DNA of 55,019 nucleotides, taken from contig JBELHO010000018.1 in NCBI GenBank assembly GCA_042091375.1, positions 1 through 55,019 of the forward strand, written 5' to 3'. The stretch is from JBELHO01 sp042091375 (GTDB lineage: Bacteria > Pseudomonadota > Gammaproteobacteria > Enterobacterales > Alteromonadaceae). Position 1 is the stretch's first letter. Each line of letters starts with the position of its first letter. Below, piece by piece: positions 7,022 through 16,014 of this stretch. Below the pieces are notes generated by a model that ran no database searches, was not told the origin of the DNA, and saw nothing but the letters and a program-made list of their open reading frames with translations. Made by a program: the position numbers and the translations under genes.

Positions 7022-8053
7022 TTATTCAGCAATTTGCCAGTTAATGGTTTCGTTTGCTCTAATAGGCACGACTTGCTGGTTACCGAAATCCATAGTTGCT
7101 GGAACGTTCCACGGTTTTCTTTCAAGGGTAATGGTATCGGTATTTATCGGTAAACCATAGAATGTTGGCCCGTGGATGCTAGCGAAAGCCTCTAATTTAT
7201 CTAGGGCATTAGCTTGTTCAAATACTTCGGCATAAAGTTCAATTGCCGCATGTGCGGTGTAAGAGCCAGCGCAACCACAAGAGGATTCTTTAGCGTGAAT
7301 AGCATGAGGAGCTGAATCTGTACCCAAGAAAAACTTACTACTGCCACTGGTTGCGGCACTTATAAGGGCTTGTTGGTGGGTATTTCTTTTCAGTATGGGT
7401 AAACAAAAATAATGCGGACGAATGCCGCCAACAAGCATGTCGTTGCGATTGTATAATAGGTGGTGAACCGTAATAGTTGCGGCTATATTAGCACCCGCAC
7501 TAAGCACAAAGTCGACTGCATTTTTGGTAGTAATATGCTCTAAGACAATTTTTAACTGTGGAAATTTAGCGACCAGTGGTTTTAGAATAGTATCGATAAA
7601 CACTTGCTCACGATCAAAAATATCTATTTCGCCATCAGTCACTTCTCCGTGTATCAACAATGGCATATCAATATCTTGCATGGCCTGTAAGACATCGCCA
7701 AGTCGACTTATATCGGTAACCCCTGAAGCTGAATTGGTGGTAGCACCCGCTGGATATAACTTAACGGCAAACACTAATCCACTGGCTTTAGCGGCTTTGA
7801 TATCCTCAGCTGTAGTATTATCTGTGAGGTATAATACCATTAGCGGTTGAAAACTTTCACGCGGGTTATTGGCCATTATGCGTTGATGATATGCCTTTGC
7901 TAATTCGGCATTAGTCACCGGTGGCACTAAGTTGGGCATTACAATAGCACGAGCGAAATACCGGCTAATATCTTTGACTGTAGAGGATAATGCCTCACCA
8001 TCTCTTAAGTGAACATGCCAGTCATCTGGGCGGATCATGGTTAAACTATTCAT
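7022..8053 (-). CDS. pyrC: dihydroorotase
   Basis: The protein closely matches E. coli PyrC, which closes carbamoyl-aspartate to dihydroorotate in pyrimidine synthesis. Visible landmarks are the metal-binding WHVHLRD near the start, the KLYPAGATTNS segment with the lysine expected to be carbamylated, HGEVTD, EHITTK and GTDSAPH. I choose the ATG at 8053, which gives MNSLTMIRPDDW and has a GGAAG ribosome site about 6 bases upstream. A TTG at 8071 would only add six residues. It heads a tight cluster with the QueD-like and M23 genes. Confidence 0.95.
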   Translation of the reverse strand: MNSLTMIRPDDWHVHLRDGEALSSTVKDISRYFARAIVMPNLVPPVTNAELAKAYHQRIMANNPRESFQPLMVLYLTDNTTAEDIKAAKASGLVFAVKLYPAGATTNSASGVTDISRLGDVLQAMQDIDMPLLIHGEVTDGEIDIFDREQVFIDTILKPLVAKFPQLKIVLEHITTKNAVDFVLSAGANIAATITVHHLLYNRNDMLVGGIRPHYFCLPILKRNTHQQALISAATSGSSKFFLGTDSAPHAIHAKESSCGCAGSYTAHAAIELYAEVFEQANALDKLEAFASIHGPTFYGLPINTDTITLERKPWNVPATMDFGNQQVVPIRANETINWQIAE

Positions 8054-8204
8054 TTGACTTCCACTTTTCAAAGTAAAATATTTGATATTGTTCAGGCTTA
8101 ATAAGCCAGCAAATCTCTGTTTGTTTTGCTAATTAAATTATCTTAGCAATTTTAGTTATGTTGACTATTACAGTCAGTTGAACACATAAAGTGCTTTATT
8201 GAAT

Positions 8205-9242
8205 TTAGTCATCGCTTTTTTCTAATAATGCCAGTAATTGTGCTTTTAGGTTTGGCGGTACCTTGTAAATAGTAAGGCTGTCTTCATCTGCATTGTACAC
8301 CACGTCTTGATTTAAATGACTGCGTTCAAAACTGATACTGATCCCTGCGCCAAAGCCCGAGTACTTAGTCACTTTGTTAACTACGGCTTGATCATGAGGG
8401 AAGGTTTCTTCGATGGGATAAGACTGCTGTTGGCAAAACTCATAAAAACTGTGATCTTCACCTTGTTGCTTGATCACTTCGCCTAATTCCTTAATGGACA
8501 CATCTTGTGCATTGTCCTTTTGTTCTTTGCAATAATTTAAAAGGTCTTTGCGTGTCTCTTGCTTTTCTTGCGGATCTAGTTGATTAACTGCGACATAATC
8601 CTCTACTGCTTGCACTAGTGTCTGAGTTTGTTGTTTAGCATCTAAACCTTCACTGCAATGTAAAAAATCTAAGAAAAAATCAGAAACTTTACGTCCAGCT
8701 CTGCCTTTAATAAAGGATATATATCGATTGCCATCATTGTTTTGTTGGTAATCGAATAAATCAATTCGCGCCGCTAATTGCAATTTATTGGTATCTAAGT
8801 GTTGGTCTGCAGAAATATTGAGTTCACCATCCACTGAAAAATGCTCAGTAATGGGAATAATCGCAGCCAGCAAATAGCGCCCGCCCATATATTCGTAGTG
8901 ACAAATGATCAAGTAACCGGTTTCATCTATATCGTATTTGTCTAATTCATTTTTTAGTAAATTGGCCGCTTTAGCACTAAACAAATAAAAGTTTTGTGAA
9001 GATGATAGATAGTCATTCATAATCTCGACAAAAGACTGTTGTTCACCTTGTGTCGGTGTATCAGAAAAAAAACCGTAAGCTTTGCTGCCCTTACTGTTGT
9101 AAATGCCGTGTAAAGCGTCGACAAAATTCTGAATTTTTTCACTCAAAGTGATGGATTCAGGGCCTAAGCGCAATTCAACTTGGCCGGTATCTGTTGATTT
9201 AGATAAAAAATGTAATGCGATGTTTGAAATAATTAAGCTCAT
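8205..9242 (-). CDS. yejK: nucleoid-associated protein YejK (NdpA)
   Basis: This protein matches E. coli YejK along its length, with conserved blocks such as NIALH, KAYGFFS, FIKGRAGRKVSDFFLDF and the C-terminal LTIYKVPPNLK. The family is found bound to the nucleoid; its molecular role is poorly known. The reading frame opens further upstream, but homology begins at MSLIISNIALH, so the ATG at 9242 is the likely start. It is divergent from yejL and yejM, the same arrangement as in E. coli. Confidence 0.92.
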   Translation of the reverse strand: MSLIISNIALHFLSKSTDTGQVELRLGPESITLSEKIQNFVDALHGIYNSKGSKAYGFFSDTPTQGEQQSFVEIMNDYLSSSQNFYLFSAKAANLLKNELDKYDIDETGYLIICHYEYMGGRYLLAAIIPITEHFSVDGELNISADQHLDTNKLQLAARIDLFDYQQNNDGNRYISFIKGRAGRKVSDFFLDFLHCSEGLDAKQQTQTLVQAVEDYVAVNQLDPQEKQETRKDLLNYCKEQKDNAQDVSIKELGEVIKQQGEDHSFYEFCQQQSYPIEETFPHDQAVVNKVTKYSGFGAGISISFERSHLNQDVVYNADEDSLTIYKVPPNLKAQLLALLEKSDD

Positions 9243-9329
9243 AATTTTAAAGGTCAGTATTATATTGTTCTCGCTTTTGATAAACTCGATCATTAATCAT
9301 CAGCAAGTATTGTTAAACTAGTTAATTAT

Positions 9330-9542
9330 ATGCCTATTGTATCTAAGTATTCGAATGAACGTGTAGAAAAAATTACCCAAGAGCTAATAAATGTATTAGC
9401 GCAAGCTTCAGCAAAGCCCGATCTAGCATTAATGTGTTTAGGTAACACCATCACAGATATATTGACTCGTGAGGTGCCTGAAAAGCAAAGAAAATCGGTG
9501 GCAGAAAATTTCTCAATTGCATTAAATAAATCGATAAAATAA
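9330..9542 (+). CDS. yejL: YejL family protein (DUF1414)
   Basis: This 70-residue protein matches E. coli YejL, with MPIVSKYS, the central LALMCLGN segment and a helical C-terminus. The function of the family is unknown. It precedes yejM by 55 bases on the same strand, so the pair is probably cotranscribed, and it is divergent from yejK. Confidence 0.92.
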   Translation: MPIVSKYSNERVEKITQELINVLAQASAKPDLALMCLGNTITDILTREVPEKQRKSVAENFSIALNKSIK

Positions 9543-9597
9543 AACCTATTCAGTTAGTATATAAAATTAATGATGGTAAAGAGAGTTATTATTTTAA

Positions 9598-11289
9598 ATG
9601 TTTTCATTTAACTCAACAACATACAGCAAAAGATTATTGCACTTGATCAGTTGGAGTCATTGGTTTACTTTCTTTAATATTATTATTGCTATCGCCTTAT
9701 CCTCGCTTTATTTGTTTAATGAAACATTACCTGAAACTTTGTTAGGCCGTGTATATTCCCTAACAACTTGGTTTAGTCACATGAGTTTCTTAACATTTAT
9801 TGGTTTTGTATTAATTATCTTTCCTCTTACTCTCATCTATCCAAATACGAGGTTTATTAGAACCACCGCCTCAATTGTTTTTACTTTTGGTTTATTGCTA
9901 CTGATTTTAGACGCGTATATCTATAGTCAATTAGGTTACCATTTAAACGCTTCAAGTAGCGATCAAATCGTTGCCTTAATCCAAAGTCAGACTCAAGATC
10001 ATCCCTTGGCTTTTTGGTTACTAGCTGTATTGCTCGCTATTGTTATTTTAGCGGGGCAATTAATTATTAGTAACTATGCTTGGAAACACCTAAGGCAGTT
10101 GCAAAACACCATTTTTGCTAAATATATTGTGGTTGTTTTAGTCAGCTCTTTTTTCTTTAGCCACCTGGCACACATATGGGCAGATGCAAACTTAGAATAC
10201 GATGTGTTGCGACAAGATACCGTTTTACCTATGTCTTACCCATCGACAGCTAAAACCTTACTAACAAAATACGGCTTATTTAATAGGGCTGATTACCTAG
10301 CTAGAAAAACAAGTCCGTTGTCATTTGCTGAACTCAAGGTCAATTATCCTCAAGGCAATGAGCAGTGTGCATCGTTACCAGCGATCAACCAATCAACATT
10401 TTTGGTGGTTACTGATGCGCTACTAACCAAGGAACAGATCACTCAGTTTTCGTATCGAAATCGTCAAAACAGTGTATTATTAACTCACCATATTGATAAC
10501 GCGTTACCTGAAAACTCATGGTTCAATATGCTCTACAGCCTGCCAAACATATACAAAGACAGTATATTGAAAGCAAATACTCTTCCCGTGATGTTTGAAG
10601 TGATCAAACAAAACCAACTCGCTAACAGCTTCACGGTAATAGATGACCAAAATAATAGTATTCAAGCCGATGATTGGCCTGACAGGCTGTTTAATGAAAA
10701 GTATTATTTAAATGACATCTCGCAATTAATTTTTGCTGAAAAGCTTAATAATTATCCTCCTGGCTTACATGTTTTTTACTTTCAATCGGCAACAACCTAT
10801 CAGTTTGAGTTATTTATTGATGCCCTATTACTTGCACAAAAAGTAAAGTTTAAACAACACAAGTCACAAGACATAGTATGGATAAGTTCTATTGGTAATC
10901 AACAGGCAGATAGTCGTTTAGTCACTAAACCCGGGCTGTTAATACTACCTAATAGCCCAATAAATCAAGTGGATTTTCTCACCAGCCACATGGATATACA
11001 ACCAACCTTAATGTCTAATTGGCTGGGGTGTGATATGCCTTTTGCAGATTACAGCAATGGTGACGATATAGTAAAAATTAACAAAAATCGTATTATTGCC
11101 AACACCATTGATAAAGGCATCATAGTCTCTAATAAGGATAAATCGGTATTTATTGATCAAAATGGTAACTTTCAAAGTTATTCACGGCAATTAAGATCAC
11201 CTATAGCGGCAAGTGCGGACTTTCCTTTGATGATAGATGGCGTGAATTTTATCAAGCGATATGCATTACAGAGTAAGATTGAACAATAA
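9598..11289 (+). CDS. yejM: inner-membrane protein YejM (LapC/PbgA)
   Basis: This 563-residue protein has about five hydrophobic segments within the first 190 residues and then a large periplasmic domain of the alkaline-phosphatase/sulfatase fold. This is the layout of E. coli YejM (586 residues). There, the protein senses lipopolysaccharide and controls LpxC breakdown through LapB and FtsH; the same role is inferred here. A GAGAG ribosome site lies upstream. The last roughly 14 codons and the stop share sequence with the 86-bp repeat units that follow, so the gene's end appears to have been the seed of the array. Confidence 0.9.
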   Translation: MFSFNSTTYSKRLLHLISWSHWFTFFNIIIAIALSSLYLFNETLPETLLGRVYSLTTWFSHMSFLTFIGFVLIIFPLTLIYPNTRFIRTTASIVFTFGLLLLILDAYIYSQLGYHLNASSSDQIVALIQSQTQDHPLAFWLLAVLLAIVILAGQLIISNYAWKHLRQLQNTIFAKYIVVVLVSSFFFSHLAHIWADANLEYDVLRQDTVLPMSYPSTAKTLLTKYGLFNRADYLARKTSPLSFAELKVNYPQGNEQCASLPAINQSTFLVVTDALLTKEQITQFSYRNRQNSVLLTHHIDNALPENSWFNMLYSLPNIYKDSILKANTLPVMFEVIKQNQLANSFTVIDDQNNSIQADDWPDRLFNEKYYLNDISQLIFAEKLNNYPPGLHVFYFQSATTYQFELFIDALLLAQKVKFKQHKSQDIVWISSIGNQQADSRLVTKPGLLILPNSPINQVDFLTSHMDIQPTLMSNWLGCDMPFADYSNGDDIVKINKNRIIANTIDKGIIVSNKDKSVFIDQNGNFQSYSRQLRSPIAASADFPLMIDGVNFIKRYALQSKIEQ

Positions 11290-11650
11290 ATAGGCGTGTA
11301 GATCACTTATGTCATTAGGTAAATGGCGCCAATTTTAGCAAGCGAAATATATTACATACTGAAACTGAACAATAAATAGGCGTGTAGTTCGCTTGTGTCA
11401 TTAGGTAAATGGCGCCAATTTTAGCAAGCGATATGCATTACAGAGTAAGATTGAACAATAAATAGGCGTGTAGTTCACTTATGTCATTAGGTAAATGGCG
11501 CCAATTTTAGCAAGCGAAATATATTACATACTGAAACTGAACAATAAATAGGCGTGTAGTTCGCTTGTGTCATTAGGTAAATGGCGCGAATTTTAGCAAG
11601 CGAAATATATTACATACTGAAACTGAACAATAAATAGACGTGTAGTGCAG
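11237..11650. repeat. 86-bp tandem array seeded by the end of yejM
   Basis: Four 86-bp units start at 11281, 11367, 11453 and 11539, and a partial fifth starts at 11625. The coding end of yejM (11237-11280) is a half unit. Unit 2 repeats the yejM end almost exactly, while units 1, 3 and 4 carry a variant second half. The first halves alternate between two versions, so units 1-2 and 3-4 look like a duplicated 172-bp dimer. Units 2 and 4 can form a stem between TTCGCTTG and CAAGCGAA/T (11560-11567 with 11597-11604 in unit 4). No spacers are present. Confidence 0.9.
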
Positions 11651-11807
11651 TTTTGGTTAATTTACATTGCAATTAACCACTAAATCATTATCATACTCCT
11701 GACTTAATTGAGCAGATTAACTTGCTCGCAGCGATTAATGACATGTATTCGATGATTTGATTATTTGCTGTAAGTTTTAGGCTTATGATCCCCAGTAAGT
11801 CTTAAAT
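11651..11807. other. intergenic region before tRNA-Pro
   Basis: Together with the array, this makes a gene-free stretch of 518 bases between yejM and tRNA-Pro. The part beyond the repeats shows no small gene and must contain the tRNA promoter. I could not assign promoter boxes with confidence. Confidence 0.5.
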
Positions 11808-11884
11808 CGGGGTGTAGCGCAGCTTGGTAGCGCGTGCGTCTGGGGGACGTGAGGTCGCAAGTTCGAATCTTGCCACTCCGACCA
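11808..11884 (+). tRNA. tRNA-Pro(GGG)
   Basis: This 77-base gene starts CGGGGTGTAGCGCAGC and ends CCACTCCGACCA. The acceptor stem CGGGGTG pairs with CACTCCG, allowing a G-T wobble. The anticodon loop CTGGGGG gives GGG. The T-loop TTCGAAT is standard and CCA is encoded. A strong terminator follows at once. Confidence 0.96.
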
Positions 11885-11889
11885 CATAA

Positions 11890-11914
11890 AAAAACCCGTT
11901 TTTAACGGGTTTTT
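11890..11914 (+). terminator. Rho-independent terminator of tRNA-Pro
   Basis: AAAAACCCGTT (11890-11900) and AACGGGTTTTT (11904-11914) form an 11-bp stem with a 3-base loop, followed by more T. It begins 6 bases after the tRNA. Confidence 0.92.
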
Positions 11915-12033
11915 ACTTTTTTAGGGTTAAACAAAATTATCGATCACTCTCTTGCTTTAAAAACACTCTTCGTTGTATCAAGCCTTGCAACCCCTAATAC
12001 CTAGATAGCCATTACAGCCAATATACTCGGTCA

Positions 12034-12510
12034 TTATTGACCAATCGCTAACAGCTCAATATCAAATATTAACAGTGAACCTGGGGTTATTTTGCCGGTG
12101 GCACTGTTGCCATAAGCGAGTGTTGAGGGAATAAAAAAACGGGTTTTTTCTCCGACAACCATTAACTGAACACCTTCAGTCCAGCCTTTGATGACTTGAT
12201 TTAAGCCAAATGATATAGATTGATCGCGTTGCACCGAACTGTCAAAAACCGTACCGTCTAACAAAGTACCGTGATAATGAACTTTGACGCGATCATTAGC
12301 CCGTGGATGCTCTGTGCCGTCGCCTTTGCGCAAAACTGTGTACTGTAGACCTGAGGCGGTAGACATCACGCCTTTTTCTGTTTTATTTTGGGCGAGAAAT
12401 GTTTCTCCCAATTTAATATTCTTTTCTGCAAGCAATTTGTTTTTTTTACTATTAAATACATAAAACAGCGCAATGACTAAGAGTATTGCGACCACAACTA
12501 TTTTTCCCAT
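12034..12510 (-). CDS. FKBP-type peptidyl-prolyl isomerase, membrane-anchored
   Basis: From the ATG at 12510 the protein has 158 residues: a hydrophobic N-terminal segment (about 3-19), a short linker, then an FKBP domain. Landmarks are VKVHYHGTLLDGTVFDSS, FGLNQVIKGWTEGVQLM and TPGSLLIFDIELL. Such enzymes speed cis-trans turnover of prolyl bonds during folding; the uncleaved-looking anchor suggests action at the periplasmic face of the inner membrane. This start has a GGAAT ribosome site about 6 bases upstream. An earlier in-frame start would place charged residues before the anchor. The gene is alone, convergent with tRNA-Pro. Confidence 0.88.
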   Translation of the reverse strand: MGKIVVVAILLVIALFYVFNSKKNKLLAEKNIKLGETFLAQNKTEKGVMSTASGLQYTVLRKGDGTEHPRANDRVKVHYHGTLLDGTVFDSSVQRDQSISFGLNQVIKGWTEGVQLMVVGEKTRFFIPSTLAYGNSATGKITPGSLLIFDIELLAIGQ

Positions 12511-12702
12511 TGATTCATTCCAAGCTATAAGTTTATTAGCGAGCATATTACTTAATTTACAACTCACATACTAGCGCATTGGTTAAAGTCACTATCTCTG
12601 CTGGCTAGTTTATCGTCTATATCATTAAAAGTTCGCCCAACAATCAATCAGCCCTAGTTCAAAGGCTCTTCAACACGAGTAAACACTTACATTGCTTAAT
12701 TT

Positions 12703-12817
12703 AGGGTTGTAAGGGTTATCAATATAATACTTTATAGGGTTGCTGGGGTTATAAAAATCAACGAATAAGGGTTGCTGGAGTTATTAATTGTTGTCAATTA
12801 AGAGTTGCTGGGGTTAT
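12703..12817. promoter_or_regulatory. four 17-bp direct repeats, probable operator array
   Basis: AGGGTTGCTGGGGTTAT occurs exactly at 12736-12752, with one change each at 12768-12784 and 12801-12817, and with three changes at 12703-12719. The starts are 33, 32 and 33 bases apart, close to three turns of DNA, so all copies face the same side of the helix. The array ends 30 bases before the HicB-like start codon. Ribbon-helix-helix proteins often bind such arrays, so autoregulation is a fair inference. Confidence 0.65.
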
Positions 12818-12847
12818 AATTTTAAAAATATTGAAAATAAGGAATTT

Positions 12848-13261
12848 ATGGTGAATTACCCACTTTTAATTGTTAGAAACAACAGGGATCAAGATTACCA
12901 ACTAACAGTACCCGATATACCGGGTTGTAAAATCGTTGATAAAACTATTGATGCATTATTGACTAGAGCGAAAGGCGTTATTGCCGATCATTTGAGTATT
13001 TTGGCAGAATATGGTGAATCTATTCCTCACCCTAAGCCATTGGACTTACATGTCATCAATTGCACTGATGAACAGCCCATTTGGGCAATGATTGATTTTG
13101 ACATCAGTCCCTATTTGGGAAAAAGTCAGAAAATCAATGTGACCTTGCCTGAATTATTGATAAAAAGAATTGACGATAGAGTGAGTAAAGCAGAGCAATA
13201 CAAAACCCGATCGGGTTTCATTGCTTCGGCATGCCTAACGGAATTAACAGAACAAAAGTAA
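12848..13261 (+). CDS. HicB-like protein with ribbon-helix-helix C-terminus
   Basis: The 137-residue protein has an N-terminal HicB-like fold (YPLLIVRNN...YQLTVPDIPGC, about 1-85) and a C-terminal ribbon-helix-helix region (INVTLPELLIKRIDDRV...RSGFIASACLTEL, about 95-135). HicB proteins are antitoxins of HicA RNases and repress their own operon. No HicA-like gene, usually about 60-80 residues, is found on either side, so this is an orphan antitoxin or a plain regulator. I choose the ATG at 12848 because AAGGAA precedes it by 3-4 bases and because the repeat array lies in the alternative upstream extension. Confidence 0.75.
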   Translation: MVNYPLLIVRNNRDQDYQLTVPDIPGCKIVDKTIDALLTRAKGVIADHLSILAEYGESIPHPKPLDLHVINCTDEQPIWAMIDFDISPYLGKSQKINVTLPELLIKRIDDRVSKAEQYKTRSGFIASACLTELTEQK

Positions 13262-13349
13262 AGACTTAGACTTTGTCATAAAGAGAAATGAGTATTGTCT
13301 GAGTAGACAACAATAGATTGCGGCTACAGCGACAAACTACAGTAACACA

Positions 13350-14018
13350 CTAACCTAACAAACTATCTAAGTTGAGTTGTTTAGCAGCAGCATCTAGGTC
13401 ACTACAATGCCTAAGATGCCCTAACATATCTATAGGTAAAGCTTGCTTGAGGGTACTGATATTGTCAGCTAAATACGGCATATCGGTAATGCTGTTGGCT
13501 ATCCAACCAAGGCATTGCAAGCCGTCATTTACAATGGCTTGATAGGTCAACAAAGCGTGATTCAAGCAGCCTAGCTTCATATTCACCACTAAAATAACCG
13601 CTTGATCGGTTAATTGCGCGAACTCCGACAAGTATAAACCTTGACCTAAAGGTAAACGCCACCCCCCTGCACCTTCAGAAACGATAAAATCAACATCCTG
13701 GGAGATTTGTCGAAAATTAGTAATTAACGCCGCGGTAGTGATCGGCTGTTCAACTTGCGAAGCGGCAATATGCGGAGCAATAGCCGGTTCAAAAGCAATC
13801 GGATTAATTTCCTGCAAGGTTTGATCAGCATTACTTTGTGCTTGCAACAACTGTGCATCTTCATTGATCAAGCAATCATTTATGCGTTGACACCCAGCTG
13901 AAATGGGTTTGTGCACGGCGACTTTAAAATCATTAGCGACTAGCTTTTTTACTATTGCTGTAGCAGCAAAAGTTTTTCCTGCATCGGTATCAGTTGCGGT
14001 GATAAATATTTTTTTCAT
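13350..14018 (-). CDS. bioD: dethiobiotin synthase
   Basis: This 222-residue protein matches BioD, which makes dethiobiotin from diaminopelargonate, CO2 and ATP in the cytoplasm. The N-terminal ATP-binding loop ITATDTDAGKT, the KPISAGC segment, and SEGAGGWRLPL are clear. It is the last gene of the bioB-bioF-bioC-bioD cluster, 66 bases after bioC. I see no strong terminator in the 88 bases that separate it from the convergent HicB-like gene. Confidence 0.95.
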   Translation of the reverse strand: MKKIFITATDTDAGKTFAATAIVKKLVANDFKVAVHKPISAGCQRINDCLINEDAQLLQAQSNADQTLQEINPIAFEPAIAPHIAASQVEQPITTAALITNFRQISQDVDFIVSEGAGGWRLPLGQGLYLSEFAQLTDQAVILVVNMKLGCLNHALLTYQAIVNDGLQCLGWIANSITDMPYLADNISTLKQALPIDMLGHLRHCSDLDAAAKQLNLDSLLG

Positions 14019-14084
14019 GGTATATAAAATCTGCGGTTCAATTATTAGTTATTATACGATTGGAAACCTTGGTAATTATTCAGC

Positions 14085-14870
14085 TTAACTGCCCAGTTTA
14101 ACTGCCATACCGGAATAAACACTATAGGTTGCAGGGTAAACACCACTGGGCTCTTGAAAATCTTGATAGCTGTGGATCATTTTTTTCCATTTGTCTTTAC
14201 CAGCTAAGCCTTTATTTTGTTTTTTAGGTAAATGATTGGCTCCTAAACCTTTTAATTCACGAACTAAATGTAATACATTTTCGTACTCCAACACCAAGTC
14301 TTGCGTTCTTTGTTCGATAAGACGAGATTGCTGGCTGTTAAACAAACTATTTAATTGTTCAGCGGTTTTAAAGTCTATTACATGCTGATCATTATCAACT
14401 GTCGCCCAAGAAGATTTGAGTTCATGCAGTGTGCCATAAGCCAATGTTGAAAAGATAAATAAACCGCCGGGCTTTAAAACCCGTAATGTTTCGCTTATTA
14501 CCGCGCTGAGAGGCTCGCACCATTGCAACATCAAATTTGAATAGACTAAATCAACACTGTCATTTTTCAGTGGCAAGTTAAAGGCATCAGCTTCAAGCCA
14601 TATAATTGAGTTGCTTCGATTGTGTTGGGCAAAATCGAGCATTTTATGAGAGATATCTAGGCCTATGGTTTGCTGATATCGGCCCGCTAATATTTCGGTA
14701 AAAAATCCCGTGCCTGAGCCTAAGTCTATCACTGTCAGATCATTGCGATTGGGTAGCCAAGGCATCAAATGTTTACCCGAATAACGTTGTAAGCGCGCAG
14801 ATACATCATATGAACGACTGGCCGAGCCAAAAGATCGGGCAATTTGGTATCTATTGTTAAGTTCCGACAT
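14085..14870 (-). CDS. bioC: malonyl-ACP O-methyltransferase
   Basis: This 261-residue SAM-dependent methyltransferase has the glycine-rich motif I (VIDLGSGTGFF) near residue 47, followed by GLDIS and the NLMLQWC block typical of BioC. BioC methylates malonyl-ACP so that fatty acid synthesis can build the pimeloyl chain of biotin. Its ATG shares one base with the bioF stop codon (TAATG), which points to coupled translation. The partner esterase BioH is not in this window. Confidence 0.93.
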   Translation of the reverse strand: MSELNNRYQIARSFGSASRSYDVSARLQRYSGKHLMPWLPNRNDLTVIDLGSGTGFFTEILAGRYQQTIGLDISHKMLDFAQHNRSNSIIWLEADAFNLPLKNDSVDLVYSNLMLQWCEPLSAVISETLRVLKPGGLFIFSTLAYGTLHELKSSWATVDNDQHVIDFKTAEQLNSLFNSQQSRLIEQRTQDLVLEYENVLHLVRELKGLGANHLPKKQNKGLAGKDKWKKMIHSYQDFQEPSGVYPATYSVYSGMAVKLGS

Positions 14871-16009
14871 TAAACCATTATCTCATTTAAATTTTCTGCT
14901 AAATACCTGATATCATTCTCATTATGATAAGAACAGATGGTTACGCGTAACCTAGATGTGTGTAAAGGTACTGTTGGTGGCCTAATAGCATTGAGCCATA
15001 TTCCCTTTTTTTTCAAACGCTCTGCGCAAAGCAGGGTTTGGTTTTCGTCACCTAATATAATCGCGTGTATCGATGAATCACTGGGGGTTACTTTAATAGT
15101 AGGATCAACAAGCGAAGTAAACAATTCACTTAGAGACTTTATTTTATCTCGACGCCAGGTTTCAGTTTGCAGCAGTTCTATACTTTTTTTAGTTGCCCAA
15201 GCGATTGCCGGCGATATAGCGGTTGAATATATATAATGACGCGAGAAATTCACTAAATAATCATAAACAGATTCACTACAGGCAACAAAAGCCCCACTGG
15301 TAGCAATGGCTTTACCCATGGTTGCCATAACGATATCTACGTCATCACAAAAACTACTGCCTTGGCCTTGCTCTCCAATAACGCCAATACTGTGGGCATC
15401 ATCTATGTATAACCAAGCGTCATGACGTTTAGCTAAAGACAATAACTGTTCAATGTTTGCCCTGTCACCATCCATGCTAAACACACCCTCAGATATGATC
15501 AGGTTGTTTTCAGCTGACTTTTTCTCCAATAAACCATTGAGTTGTTGATGATCATTATGTAAGTAACGCTTGATTTTAGCTTTACTGGTTAGTGCTCCAT
15601 CAATTAATGAGGCATGACAAAGTTTATCTAACCAGAATTGAGTTTGTTCATTACCCAGTGCACTGAGTACGCCAGTATTTGCTGCAAAACCACTGCTAAA
15701 CAGTAAACAGCGAGGTTTGTTTAACCAAGTGCAAATAGACTCTTCTAAAGCTTGATGAGCAAAATTAAAACCAGTGATCAAATTTGAAGCTGTGGCACAG
15801 CTACCATATTTATCGGCACCGTATTGCAGTGCTTTATTGATCTCTGGATGATTGTTTAACCCTAAATAATCATTAGATGAAAAATTGACATAGCTTTTGC
15901 CATCTACGCTTATTTTAGCACCCACAACTTCTTTGACAACGCATCGTTTTCGATAGCGGTGCTGTTGTTTTTGAGACGTTAATTGTTGGTCAATAAAAGA
16001 AAAATTCAC
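14870..16009 (-). CDS. bioF: 8-amino-7-oxononanoate synthase
   Basis: This 379-residue PLP enzyme joins pimeloyl-ACP and alanine to make 8-amino-7-oxononanoate. The PLP lysine is K233 (ATMGKAIATSGAF), and YIDDAHSIG near 202-209 holds the ring-contacting Asp. NFSSNDYLG near the start is a typical family block. It begins 5 bases after bioB and overlaps bioC, so it is in the middle of the operon. Confidence 0.95.
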   Translation of the reverse strand: MNFSFIDQQLTSQKQQHRYRKRCVVKEVVGAKISVDGKSYVNFSSNDYLGLNNHPEINKALQYGADKYGSCATASNLITGFNFAHQALEESICTWLNKPRCLLFSSGFAANTGVLSALGNEQTQFWLDKLCHASLIDGALTSKAKIKRYLHNDHQQLNGLLEKKSAENNLIISEGVFSMDGDRANIEQLLSLAKRHDAWLYIDDAHSIGVIGEQGQGSSFCDDVDIVMATMGKAIATSGAFVACSESVYDYLVNFSRHYIYSTAISPAIAWATKKSIELLQTETWRRDKIKSLSELFTSLVDPTIKVTPSDSSIHAIILGDENQTLLCAERLKKKGIWLNAIRPPTVPLHTSRLRVTICSYHNENDIRYLAENLNEIMV

Positions 16010-16014
16010 GCCTT

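Noticed and set aside
8054..8071. TTG start for pyrC adding six residues
   Set aside because: The ATG at 8053 has a well-spaced GGAAG, which would lie inside the coding region if the TTG were used.
11281..11650. Possible CRISPR array
   Set aside because: The 86-bp units are head-to-tail with no unique spacers, and there are no cas genes in the window.
12568..12847. A hicA toxin gene in front of the HicB-like gene
   Set aside because: No open frame of HicA size or sequence exists there; the region is filled by the 17-bp repeats.
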